Part shown: in pieces, positions 29,358-37,961 of the stretch
Layout of the letters: each line of letters starts with the position of its first letter
How positions within the stretch are numbered: position 1 is the first letter of the stretch
Source: Corynebacterium breve
GTDB taxonomy: Bacteria > Actinomycetota > Actinomycetes > Mycobacteriales > Mycobacteriaceae
Length of the DNA stretch: 64,000 nucleotides
Direction of reading: 5' to 3'
NCBI RefSeq assembly: GCF_030252165.1
Contig: NZ_CP126969.1
Coordinates: forward strand, 372,001 to 436,000
Position numbers and translations under genes: made by a program
The notes under the pieces: generated by a model
What the model was told of the DNA's origin: nothing
The model's input: the letters and a program-made list of their open reading frames with translations, nothing else
Database searches by the model: none

Positions 29358-30062
29358 ATGACAACTACACCATCACAAGAACATGCAGGGCTCAACGAGA
29401 AGCTCAACAAACTTCGTGCCGGAGTCCTCGGCGCAAACGACGGCATCGTGTCCACCGCAGCAGTTGTGGTGGGTGTCGCCGGCGCAACCAGTAGCCTTCG
29501 CGAAATCGCCACGGCAGGTATTGCCGCATTGGTCGGTGGCGCGGTTTCGATGGCGCTGGGCGAATACGTCTCGGTGTCGTCGCAACGCGACACCGAACAC
29601 GCAATTATCGAGAAAGAAACCAACCTGCACAAGGAAGACCCTGAAGGGGAGTTCCGCGTATTGGTTGAGGAATATAAGGCTCAGGGGCTTTCGGAAGAAA
29701 CCGCGAACCAGGTGGCCAAGGAATTCACCGAAAAGGATGCTCTGGGAGCACACCTCGACGCGCACTACGGCATTGACCGCGAAGACATCGTGAACCCCTG
29801 GACGGCGGGCATTGCTTCATTCTTCGCTTTCTTCGTCGGAGCGTTGATCCCGCTGCTAGCAATCCTGCTGCCTCCAGAAGCATGGCGCGTCCCGGTGACT
29901 TTTGTCGTGACGCTCGTGGCACTGGCGATTACCGGCATGATCTCGGCGCGCCTTGGTGGTGCAAACCAAGTCAAGGCAGCATCACGCCTGGTAATTGGTG
30001 GCGCCGCTGCCTTGGTTGTGACTTTCGTGGTTGGTTGGCTCTTCGGAACTAACGTGGCTTAG
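29358..30062 (+). CDS. VIT1/CCC1-family iron/manganese transporter
   Basis: The 234-residue protein begins with the family signature KLRAGVLGANDGIVSTAAVV (about 14-33) and GAVSMALGEYVSVSSQRDTE (near 62-81), then a soluble Glu-rich metal-binding segment (about 82-145) and three further transmembrane helices. Members move Fe(II) or Mn(II) out of the cytosol. An inverted repeat resembling a metalloregulator site lies upstream, and mntR is encoded 21 kb away. Confidence 0.88.
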   Translation: MTTTPSQEHAGLNEKLNKLRAGVLGANDGIVSTAAVVVGVAGATSSLREIATAGIAALVGGAVSMALGEYVSVSSQRDTEHAIIEKETNLHKEDPEGEFRVLVEEYKAQGLSEETANQVAKEFTEKDALGAHLDAHYGIDREDIVNPWTAGIASFFAFFVGALIPLLAILLPPEAWRVPVTFVVTLVALAITGMISARLGGANQVKAASRLVIGGAAALVVTFVVGWLFGTNVA

Positions 30063-31297
30063 AACTTGGAGAAGCGCTTGATCAGCATGTTCTCTAGTTC
30101 TCGCCAACCGTCAGCTTTGTCGTTAAACGGAGCGGAAGGAACATAACCCGCCTGTTCAGTGGAGCCCAGCATGTATGCCAGATAATCCTGCATGCGAGGG
30201 TTTGCCAAGAGGAAAGAGTTGAGGGAATCGTCGGCAGCCCAGTCGGCAGCGTCGGCGAGAATCTCGTACGCCTTGCCCATCTGGTCAGTGTCAACGCTGT
30301 CGACGCCTTTCTCGATGCCGTTGGCAATACCGTTGAACGAGTAGGTGTTGTCCTTGTGGACGGTCAGCTCCAGCTCGCCAGCATGTGCGGAGCTCATCAG
30401 ATCTTCCCAGGTAGACACGGTTGCAAGGTCATGGTCCTCATTTTCCAGCATCCAACGCAGCAGCTGCTTGCCAGTTGGGAAGGTGAAGATCTCGCCGTAC
30501 TTGCCTAAGAAGACAGGGGATCCATCAAGGTAGGTGCGTAGCGTGTATACGCTCTTGCCTTGAACGGAGATCTTTACTGGGTCGATGCCTGCGGCGGCCC
30601 AAGGGGTGGTGTCGTAGGGGTCGACATTTTCGCGCTCAGCCTTCGCCTGCTCGGCTGCCAGCTTCTCCGCTTCTTCCCGCTCAGCCTGTGCGTTGGAAAT
30701 GCGTGTGGCCGCGGCAGTGATTACATCCGGCTCGAATTCCTTAGTTTCAACGACCCGAACAGTTTCGTCGAGAGACTCAACGACTTTCTCCCAGTTCGTC
30801 AGAACCGCACGACCAACCGCAGACCATTCGCCTAAGCCATGCTCGCCGGAGTAATGGTCAGAGCCACGCGCTACGTTGCCAAGAACCGAGTGAGTAGCAA
30901 AGAAGATGACGGCATCTTCGGCTCCACCTACCTCGGCGAGGGAACGGGTGAGCTGGAAAATTCGCGAGATCGTGGAGACATTTTCGTGGCTTGGACGCCC
31001 GGCGAGGTACTTCGGTGCACCGATGATGTCGTAGTACTGTTTCTCATTCGGCACGACGCGGTCATCTTTGCCCTGGGAGAACTCGGCCCACTTTGGGTGA
31101 CTGCTCAGGTCGTGAGAAGAATTCTTATCTAAGTAGGCCAGCAGCTCCTCGGGAGTGTGGAAGACAAGAACGGACTCGTCGTCGCCGAGGAACGCCTGCC
31201 ACTCTGAACCATGTTCCTTCCAAGTGGGGGCCCAAAGGGTGAAGAAGTCGCCTTCGGTCAAAGAAATCTTGACGGGGAGAATCGCACGGGAGCTCAT
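30059..31297 (-). CDS. Conserved hypothetical protein with a duplicated domain
   Basis: ATG 31297 (MSSRAILPVKISLTEGDFFT) gives 412 residues; the frame runs on to 31399. Residues 9-72 and about 241-305 are copies of one module: each opens with VKIS, has W/P-x-FLG, a Phe-rich strand, an ELLAYL/QLLRWM helix and HDL-x(6)-W. A charged coiled coil (about 203-223, rich in Ala/Glu) separates them. No signal peptide or membrane helix. The family name is not known to me; the duplicated domain may be a binding module. It ends against the VIT1-like gene with a 4-nt overlap. Confidence 0.7.
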   Translation of the reverse strand: MSSRAILPVKISLTEGDFFTLWAPTWKEHGSEWQAFLGDDESVLVFHTPEELLAYLDKNSSHDLSSHPKWAEFSQGKDDRVVPNEKQYYDIIGAPKYLAGRPSHENVSTISRIFQLTRSLAEVGGAEDAVIFFATHSVLGNVARGSDHYSGEHGLGEWSAVGRAVLTNWEKVVESLDETVRVVETKEFEPDVITAAATRISNAQAEREEAEKLAAEQAKAERENVDPYDTTPWAAAGIDPVKISVQGKSVYTLRTYLDGSPVFLGKYGEIFTFPTGKQLLRWMLENEDHDLATVSTWEDLMSSAHAGELELTVHKDNTYSFNGIANGIEKGVDSVDTDQMGKAYEILADAADWAADDSLNSFLLANPRMQDYLAYMLGSTEQAGYVPSAPFNDKADGWRELENMLIKRFSKF

Positions 31298-31319
31298 GTT
31301 GCATGACTCTACTAAACGC

Positions 31320-32153
31320 TTATGCGGTTGGTCGCCAGAAGCCCTTAAACGGCATCCCAATGTTTTCGGTGCGCACTGGGTTAATTTGTACTGGATCACC
31401 AGCCTCGATCATCATTCCGTCTTCGGTATACATTGCTACGTGTCCATCCCACACGATGAGGTCGCCAGCCTGTAGCTCATCGAATGAGACCTGTTGCCCG
31501 ACTGCTTGCTGCTCGGCCAAGCGTGGAATTTCAAACCCGGCCTGGGCATATGCCCAGGAAGTGAGGCCGGAGCAGTCGAACCCGCCGGGCTGCGTTCCGC
31601 CCCAAACGTATGGGGTGCCCAACTGGCTTTTTGCGGCCGCGACGGCCGCTTGGCCAACCGAATTTGTGGGCGCTGCAGGTTCCTCAGGAGGTGGCGGAGG
31701 TGGCACAGATGCCTCCACCGGAGGATCAAGCGACTCGAGATTCTCGGCCACCGGATCGAGTTCGACCTGAAGTTGTGCGGCACGAGCATCAGCGCGCGCC
31801 AGGCATTCCATACCGAAGACTCCAGACTCGGCGACCGCACCTAAGCCTAGTAACGGATGGAGAAACTCAGTTGAGTTGGACATCACATGGGAAATGAATT
31901 CGGTTGCGATGTCGGCAATGTCATTGATCGCCATCTCGACGAGGTGTTGGGCAGTGGACGTGGCTTCGTCGATAAGCGAGCCGTCGTTGATGAGAGCGTC
32001 CAGCTGCGTGTAGAAGTCGCTCGGGTCAGCTTGCACAATCTCGGCTAGCTCGCGGGCTGCTTCGAATTCGGGGAACTCACCGAATGCAGGAACTGAAAAT
32101 GGCTGGGGCGCGCGGTGGATGATGTCGCGGACGGTCGAGATTACATCGATCAT
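31320..32153 (-). CDS. NlpC/P60 peptidoglycan hydrolase with helical N-domain, no signal peptide
   Basis: The 277-residue protein has an all-helical N-terminal region (1-140), a proline linker (151-160) and an NlpC/P60 domain (170-277) with Cys194 in GFDCSGL and His238 in WDGHVAMY. It would cleave peptide bonds in cell-wall stem peptides, yet there is no Sec or Tat signal. The EspC-like gene directly upstream, overlapping by 4 nt, suggests export as a pair by a type VII (ESX) system, as seen for some mycobacterial cell-wall enzymes. Export route is inference. Confidence 0.8.
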   Translation of the reverse strand: MIDVISTVRDIIHRAPQPFSVPAFGEFPEFEAARELAEIVQADPSDFYTQLDALINDGSLIDEATSTAQHLVEMAINDIADIATEFISHVMSNSTEFLHPLLGLGAVAESGVFGMECLARADARAAQLQVELDPVAENLESLDPPVEASVPPPPPPEEPAAPTNSVGQAAVAAAKSQLGTPYVWGGTQPGGFDCSGLTSWAYAQAGFEIPRLAEQQAVGQQVSFDELQAGDLIVWDGHVAMYTEDGMMIEAGDPVQINPVRTENIGMPFKGFWRPTA

Positions 32154-32440
32154 GGTACGACTTTCTCCAGTTCAAGGGCGAGTTCTTGGTCCGCATCGAC
32201 TACAAGATCCGACATCGTGGACATATCGGTTGCGAGGCGGTGAGCTTCGGATGCGAGGGTAGATGCGTAGTCATTGAAATGGCGATGGGCATTGTGCAAC
32301 GCAGCACTCAGGCGGGTAAGGGGACCTACTGCTGGGACTAGGGCATCGGGAGAGCGAGGGATGAGTTCGGCATCTTCGTGCATGTGCTGCACGAGTAAGG
32401 CGATACGGTCGGGGTCAACGTGAAGTTCAGAAGTGTTCAT
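32150..32440 (-). CDS. EspC-like type VII secretion-associated protein
   Basis: From ATG 32440 the protein is 96 residues (MNTSELHVDPDRIALLVQHM). The LxVDPxRI opening and two long helices resemble the EspC/DUF2580 family of ESX-associated proteins; there is no WxG loop. The frame upstream to 32533 is not used. It overlaps the NlpC/P60 gene by 4 nt and the two are probably made and exported together. The divergent upp gene begins 69 nt away. Confidence 0.6.
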   Translation of the reverse strand: MNTSELHVDPDRIALLVQHMHEDAELIPRSPDALVPAVGPLTRLSAALHNAHRHFNDYASTLASEAHRLATDMSTMSDLVVDADQELALELEKVVP

Positions 32441-32509
32441 ACTCTTGTTAGACCGTGAAAAGGGCCGAACGGTTCCATCGAATGAAAAATTCCCTCTAGC
32501 ATGGGGCGT

Positions 32510-33145
32510 ATGGACATTACTGTGGTAAACCACCCGCTCACCGCATCTCGGCTGACAATCATGCGAGACGAGCGCACGAATAACGCGGGATTCCGCGCAG
32601 CGCTGTCAGACCTTGGCAGCATGCTGATTTACGAAGCATCTCGCGACCTCGAAGTTGAACATTTCGATTGCCAAACTCCAGTAGACCTAGCCGATGGCGT
32701 GCGCCTGAAGAACCCGCCAATCATCGTGCCGATCATTCGGGCAGGTCTTGGCATGATTGATCCGGCACTGTCGATGATTCCCGATGCGCAAGTCGGCTTC
32801 ATCGGAATGGCGCGCGACGAAGAAACTCACGAGCCTGTGCCGTATCTTGAAGCGCTACCGGAAGATCTCAAGGGGCAACCTGTGTTTTTGGTGGATCCGA
32901 TGTTGGCTACGGGCGGCTCGCTCATTCACGCGATTCGGTTGCTCGTCGACCGTGGCGCCGACGACATCACGTGCGTGTGCATGGTGTCCGCTCAGCCGGG
33001 AGTGGACAAACTGAAGGAATCTGGCTTGCCAGTTCGTTTGGTTACCGCTGTGATCGATCCGAGCTTGAACGCGGATGCGTACATCGTGCCAGGTTTGGGC
33101 GATGCAGGCGATCGCCTTTATGGGCCACGCAATATTGACCTGTAG
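32510..33145 (+). CDS. upp: Uracil phosphoribosyltransferase Upp
   Basis: ATG 32510 ([20 protein letters not shown]) gives the standard 211-residue enzyme; an ATG nine bases earlier is less likely. The PRPP loop [13 protein letters not shown] lies near 125-137 and the uracil-binding [12 protein letters not shown] at the C-terminus. It converts uracil and PRPP to UMP for pyrimidine salvage. Confidence 0.96.
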   Translation: MDITVVNHPLTASRLTIMRDERTNNAGFRAALSDLGSMLIYEASRDLEVEHFDCQTPVDLADGVRLKNPPIIVPIIRAGLGMIDPALSMIPDAQVGFIGMARDEETHEPVPYLEALPEDLKGQPVFLVDPMLATGGSLIHAIRLLVDRGADDITCVCMVSAQPGVDKLKESGLPVRLVTAVIDPSLNADAYIVPGLGDAGDRLYGPRNIDL

Positions 33146-33307
33146 GGGGTAAGCAGCCACGCTCTCCGATACTGGTCATATCGCAGCCAGCACTAAGTGT
33201 TCGCGTGAGGTTTCCTAAGAAATTGTATTTCAGTGGAAACTACCGAACTTTGCATTAGCGGATCACTTAGCCTGTACTCAGGGAAAATGCTGAAAGAAGG
33301 TGGCGAC

Positions 33308-33733
33308 ATGGCGGAAGTGCTGTCCGATTACCACTGGGCAAGCTATGGGTTTGGTCTTTCTGCCCGTATCAGACGGCTCCGGCACATGCGGGGTCTCTCG
33401 CAAACACGGTTGGCGGAGCTTTCGGGCTTGTCGCGGTCCGTCATCTCGAATCTGGAACGCAATTACTACAGTGGTGAGCGCAGCGCGGATCCGACCCTGT
33501 CAACGTTGTACAAGATCGCTTTCGGTTTGCACGTGCCGCCTGCGGTCTTGCTGCCCGCGGTAGACCAGATCGTCGAGGAGATTTGCCCCACCGAGTTCTG
33601 TGACGGGACTGTGCCTGCAATGGCCGTCGAGTGGCCGACTCGCCCAGAGGACACGGCACGCTTTCACGATGACTACATCTACGAAGGAAAACTTGGGCAA
33701 GCGCCACGATTCTGCCAAGAGCAACCCGGCTGA
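33308..33733 (+). CDS. XRE-family DNA-binding regulator
   Basis: ATG 33308 (MAEVLSDYHWASYGFGLSAR) gives 141 residues. A helix-turn-helix of the Cro/CI type occupies about 18-78 (LSQTRLAELSGLSRSVISNL is the recognition region), with a short acidic tail. It lies 71 nt upstream of the M20 amidohydrolase in the same direction and may regulate it. The frame is open from 33233, but no better ribosome site is present there. Confidence 0.72.
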   Translation: MAEVLSDYHWASYGFGLSARIRRLRHMRGLSQTRLAELSGLSRSVISNLERNYYSGERSADPTLSTLYKIAFGLHVPPAVLLPAVDQIVEEICPTEFCDGTVPAMAVEWPTRPEDTARFHDDYIYEGKLGQAPRFCQEQPG

Positions 33734-33804
33734 ATTAACATACCGCTTGGTCTAGTTGTAGACTTTCTACCCAGCAAACAAATCAGCTGGGCAGGAGAGA
33801 AGAA

Positions 33805-35007
33805 GTGGGCATTGCAGCCGACGTGAGTTCCTGGTTGCGGGAGTACCGCACGCAGGTCATCGAATGGCGGAGGTATCTGCATTCCCACCCGGAGCTGTCG
33901 AATGAGGAATTCGCTACCACCGACTTCATCGAAAGCATCCTCTTAGAACATGGTCTCGCGCCAGTGCGGTTTCCAGGCACCGGTTTGTACGTGGACATCG
34001 GCCCAGAAACTGAGGGCAAGCTCGCATTTCGTGCGGACATCGATGCATTGCCGATTGCGGAAGCGACCGGGCTTGAGTTCACCTCACAACGTCCCGGGGT
34101 CTCGCACTCGTGCGGACATGATGTTCACACAACGATCGCTCTTGCCCTGGCCTGCGCGTTGTCCACGTTGGAATTGCCACAAGGCGTCCGCGTGATTTTC
34201 CAGCCAGCTGAGGAGGTAATGAACGGCGGGGCGTCAGACGTTATCGCTTGGGGCGGACTGCAAGGAGTAGGCTCCATTTTTGCTTTGCACGTGGAGCCGA
34301 AGCTTCGCGTGGGCAAGGTGGGTGTCCGAACGGGCGCGATCACATCCGCAACCGATGTGATCGACCTAGAAATTTCGGGACCAGGCGGACACACGTCGCG
34401 CCCACATCTCACTTCTGATGTGGTCTATGCCCTGGGTAACGTCATTACGCAGCTCCCAGCACTGTTGTCGCGCCGGGTTGACCCGCGCACCGGCACCGTG
34501 CTGGTATTCGGGCAAGTTGAGTCGGGCTTTGCCCCGAACGCGATCCCGCAAACCGGCAGGCTGCGCGGTACGTTGCGCACAGCAGATATCGGTATCTGGC
34601 GCACTATGGAGACGCTGGTGGCGGAACTCGTCGACGGCATTCTCGCGCCGACAGGCTGCTCTCACAAGCTCACTTACCACCGGGGCGTCCCGCCAGTGCT
34701 TAACGACGACATCGCGACCGCGCTTCTTGCCGATGCCGGTCGAGCTGTGGATCCGCAAGGAGTGGTCGATGCGCCGCAGTCGTCGGGCGGTGAAGATTTC
34801 TCTTGGTATCTCGAGCACGTCCCAGGCTCCATGGGTCGGCTGGGCTGCTGGTCGGGAGAAGGTGATCGGCACGACTTGCACCAGGGGGATTTGCTTGTCG
34901 ACGAACGCTCCATCGGTGTCGGAGTGCGCCTATTTGGGTCGGTAGTGGAAAGGTTCTTCAGCCGACCTGCGCGCCCAGGAGCCTTCGACGGCGATATTCT
35001 GCACTAG
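33805..35007 (+). CDS. M20-family amidohydrolase
   Basis: The 400-residue metallo-peptidase-like protein starts at GTG 33805 after AGGAGAG. The dinuclear metal site is visible as Cys103-Gly-His105 in HSCGHDVHTT, Glu136-Glu137 in FQPAEE and a late His. The Cys ligand marks the amidohydrolase/IAA-hydrolase branch (AmiA/HipO-like) that cleaves N-acyl amino acids rather than peptides. Substrate is unknown. Confidence 0.85.
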   Translation: MGIAADVSSWLREYRTQVIEWRRYLHSHPELSNEEFATTDFIESILLEHGLAPVRFPGTGLYVDIGPETEGKLAFRADIDALPIAEATGLEFTSQRPGVSHSCGHDVHTTIALALACALSTLELPQGVRVIFQPAEEVMNGGASDVIAWGGLQGVGSIFALHVEPKLRVGKVGVRTGAITSATDVIDLEISGPGGHTSRPHLTSDVVYALGNVITQLPALLSRRVDPRTGTVLVFGQVESGFAPNAIPQTGRLRGTLRTADIGIWRTMETLVAELVDGILAPTGCSHKLTYHRGVPPVLNDDIATALLADAGRAVDPQGVVDAPQSSGGEDFSWYLEHVPGSMGRLGCWSGEGDRHDLHQGDLLVDERSIGVGVRLFGSVVERFFSRPARPGAFDGDILH

Positions 35008-35055
35008 GTACTACACTTGGGCACCGAAAACTCATCAACCAAGGAGTCAATTTCT

Positions 35056-36462
35056 GTGACCAAAAAAGTCGTCATCATCGGTGGAGGTCCTGCGGGATAC
35101 GAAGCTGCTCTTGTTGGTGCGCAATACGATGTTGAGATCACCCTCGTTGAGCGCCAGGGGCTAGGTGGCTCGGGTGTCCTCAAGGATGTCGTGCCATCCA
35201 AGAGTTTCATCGCAGGTGCAAACATCAAGACCGACCTTCGTCGTGCCGACGACATGGGACTGAACCATGGCATCGCAAACGCTTCGCTTTCCATTGATGC
35301 ATTGAATGATCGTGTGCGCGCCATGGCCGCGCAGCAGTCAGCTGACATCCGTGGGCAGATCGTCAACGCCGGGGTCGAAGTTGTTATCGGTTCGGCTCGT
35401 TTCGCCGAGGACCAGACCGAGCACATTACCTACAACGTTGAGATCACCCCTGAGGGGGAAGAGAGCTACGTGACGGAAGCAGACATCGTGCTGCTCGCCA
35501 CGGGCGCATCGCCCCGCGTTCTCAAAGGCGCAATGCCGGACGGCGAGCGAGTGCTGACTTGGCAGCAGGTCTACAACCTCAAGGAGAACCCAGAGCACCT
35601 CATCGTCGTCGGTTCTGGTGTCACCGGTGCGGAGTTTGTGTCCGCCTTTGCTGAATTCGGTGTAAAGGTCACAATGGTCGCATCGCGAGACCGCATTTTG
35701 CCTCACGACGACGCGGACGCCGCGGATGTTCTAGAGACCGTCTTGAAGAAGCGCGGAGTCTCCTTGGTAAAGCATGCCCGCGTAGACACAGTGACTAACA
35801 CCGGAGACGGTGTCGTCGTTCGTACCGCCGATGGTCGCGAGATCACCGGTTCTCACTGCATCATGTCGATCGGCTCGATCCCGAACACGGCTGAACTGAA
35901 CCTCGAAGCCGCAGGAGTGAGCTACTCACCATCCGGCCACATCAACGTTGACCGTGTCTCGCGCACGACCGCGCCGGGAATCTACGCTGCCGGTGACTGC
36001 TCTGACTTGCTTCCGTTGGCATCGGTTGCCGCGATGCAGGGACGTACCTCGATGTATCACGCTCTGGGTGAGGGCGTGAGCCCAATCCGATTGAAGACTG
36101 TGGGCAATGCAGTGTTTACCCGCCCAGAGATCGCGGCGGTGGGCGTGACGGAGCAGGAGATCCGCGACGGCAAAGTGCAGGCCGACATCGTCAAGCTGGA
36201 GCTAGCTACCAACCCTCGTGCCAAGATGCGTTCTTTGAAGCACGGTTTTGTCAAGGTCTTTTCGCGCAAGGGCTCGGGTCAGGTGCTCGGTGGCGTGATC
36301 GTTGCACCGACAGCCTCCGAGCTAATCTGGTCGTTGACCATCGCAGTGACCAACAACCTCACCGTGTATGACCTTGCGGAATCCATGGCAGTGTACCCGT
36401 CACTGTCCGGCTCGATCACTGAGGCTGCGCGTCGTTTGCTTGTGACCGACGACCTGAACTAA
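35056..36462 (+). CDS. NAD(P)H-quinone dehydrogenase, LpdA-like flavoprotein
   Basis: GTG 35056 follows AAGGAG and gives 468 residues starting MTKKVVIIGGGPAGYEAALV, an FAD-binding Rossmann motif. The family disulfide CxxxxC is replaced by GGSGVLKDVVPSK, and the C-terminal HAHPTLSE motif of lipoamide dehydrogenases is YPSLSGSITEAARR. Both changes match mycobacterial LpdA, which reduces quinones rather than lipoamide. The end overlaps prpR on the other strand by 47 nt. Confidence 0.85.
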   Translation: MTKKVVIIGGGPAGYEAALVGAQYDVEITLVERQGLGGSGVLKDVVPSKSFIAGANIKTDLRRADDMGLNHGIANASLSIDALNDRVRAMAAQQSADIRGQIVNAGVEVVIGSARFAEDQTEHITYNVEITPEGEESYVTEADIVLLATGASPRVLKGAMPDGERVLTWQQVYNLKENPEHLIVVGSGVTGAEFVSAFAEFGVKVTMVASRDRILPHDDADAADVLETVLKKRGVSLVKHARVDTVTNTGDGVVVRTADGREITGSHCIMSIGSIPNTAELNLEAAGVSYSPSGHINVDRVSRTTAPGIYAAGDCSDLLPLASVAAMQGRTSMYHALGEGVSPIRLKTVGNAVFTRPEIAAVGVTEQEIRDGKVQADIVKLELATNPRAKMRSLKHGFVKVFSRKGSGQVLGGVIVAPTASELIWSLTIAVTNNLTVYDLAESMAVYPSLSGSITEAARRLLVTDDLN

Positions 36463-37780
36463 GCACCGTCTCATAGACTGCGTCGGTGGTGACGTTGAGG
36501 TCGAGAGCTACTTTTCGGCCCTCGACCGGGAACGCACGCTGTGCGCAGTCGTCGCGCAGACATGTGGCGCACCCGGGCCCAATTGGGGTCGCAGCCGCAG
36601 GGTTCAGATTTAGCTGATCCGCATAGACCAAACGATGTGCGTGGTCGAGGTCACACCCGAGGCCCACGGAGAATTCCTTTGAAGGCTGCCCGAAGGCCTG
36701 AACTGCGCCTTTCACCATGCGGGCGATCCATAGGTAAGCTCGCCCGTCTGGCATCACCGCGACTTGGCGTGTGATGCGGTTTGAGGTTTCAAAAGCGCGG
36801 TGGACTACCCACAGTGGGCATGTTCCGCCAGTGCGCGAAAAGTGAAATGTCGACGAGGACTGGCGCTTAGAAATATTGCCAGCGCGGTCTGTACGGACAA
36901 AGAAGAACGGCACTGCTCGTGAACCTGGGCGCTGTAGTGTAGACAGGCGTTGGCAGGTCGATTCAAAACCGGTGCCGAACCTAGCGGCAATGAGCTCGAT
37001 GTCGTACCTGGTTTCATCGGCAGCTTTGAGGATCTTGCCGTATGGCATCGTCACTGCCGCCGCGTAGTACTGTGCCAAACCGAGGCGCGCAATCTTGCGG
37101 GATTCTTCGCTGGGTAAGTCTGCCACGTAGTCGTCGATAAGCGAAGATTCTTTCGTAATTCCGTACTGAAAGGCGAGCTCAAAGCATTGTTGCGCCTCTG
37201 TGAGCCCAGTGCGCAACAGAAGCTCGCGTGTCTCGGGGTTGAAGACGCGACGCGGGCCACCGGAGATCTTATTGAAGCGGGATGTAATCCCGAACTCCTC
37301 GTCGAGTGCAGTAGCGATGCGCGTCAAGCGGAGCTGACGGACTCCGGCCCACGTGGCGAATTCCTCGGCGGCGAAATCGAGCTCGTGGAAGAAATTGCGA
37401 CCTTGGTAGAAAAATTCACGAACCGCCTGGTACGGGCTTTCTTCTTTTGCTTGCCCCGGGCGTGGAAGGCGCAGCACCGAGCGGGCCATTTCTGGGTAGC
37501 GAGCGGTGAAATCGATGAGTTCGTCTTCAGGCGTTTCGGGTAGGAGCTCCGCGAGTTCGTGAACTATGCGCAGGTCTTGATCGTCGGAGAAGTACGTGGC
37601 TTCGACATCGAAAGACTCGGTGATCTGAAGTAGCACGCTGACCGTAAGCGGGCGTTGATTGTTTTCCAGTTGGTTGAGATAGCTGGTTGAGATGTCGAGT
37701 CGTTTCGCCATCTGAACTTGTGTGAGATCGTGCTGGCGACGGAGCGTGCGTATCCGTGCCCCCGCGAAGTGCTTGGTCAT
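36416..37780 (-). CDS. prpR: PrpR/RamB-type regulator of the methylcitrate operon
   Basis: From ATG 37780, preceded by GGGAG, the protein is 454 residues. An XRE helix-turn-helix (about 1-65) is followed by an ImmA/IrrE-like region in which the HExxH protease motif is absent, and a C-terminal DUF2083 segment with clustered cysteines (GPGCATCLRDDCAQRAF) thought to bind an iron-sulfur centre in mycobacterial PrpR. It is divergent from prpDBC. In C. glutamicum the equivalent activates prpDBC during growth on propionate. Confidence 0.88.
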   Translation of the reverse strand: MTKHFAGARIRTLRRQHDLTQVQMAKRLDISTSYLNQLENNQRPLTVSVLLQITESFDVEATYFSDDQDLRIVHELAELLPETPEDELIDFTARYPEMARSVLRLPRPGQAKEESPYQAVREFFYQGRNFFHELDFAAEEFATWAGVRQLRLTRIATALDEEFGITSRFNKISGGPRRVFNPETRELLLRTGLTEAQQCFELAFQYGITKESSLIDDYVADLPSEESRKIARLGLAQYYAAAVTMPYGKILKAADETRYDIELIAARFGTGFESTCQRLSTLQRPGSRAVPFFFVRTDRAGNISKRQSSSTFHFSRTGGTCPLWVVHRAFETSNRITRQVAVMPDGRAYLWIARMVKGAVQAFGQPSKEFSVGLGCDLDHAHRLVYADQLNLNPAAATPIGPGCATCLRDDCAQRAFPVEGRKVALDLNVTTDAVYETVLSSGRRSQANDAQPQ

Positions 37781-37827
37781 TCTAACTCCCTTCCGCATCT
37801 TGGGGACTGCCTGCTGTATTTACATGT

Positions 37828-37844
37828 TTCGCCAAATCGGCGAA
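37828..37844. promoter_or_regulatory. Inverted repeat in the prpR-prpD gap
   Basis: TTCGCC-N5-GGCGAA is a perfect 6-bp inverted repeat lying between the divergent prpR and prpD genes. A second short repeat TGTGTGACACA follows at 37845-37855. Binding by PrpR is a reasonable guess from position only. Confidence 0.4.
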
Positions 37845-37961
37845 TGTGTGACACAAGATTACGCAGATATTGCTGTGATGGCCAGCACAATTTTCTTCTT
37901 AGTATGAGTTGCAGCTCAGCCAGAGCATTGACCAACGAAAACAAGAGGAGCGCATGACCCA

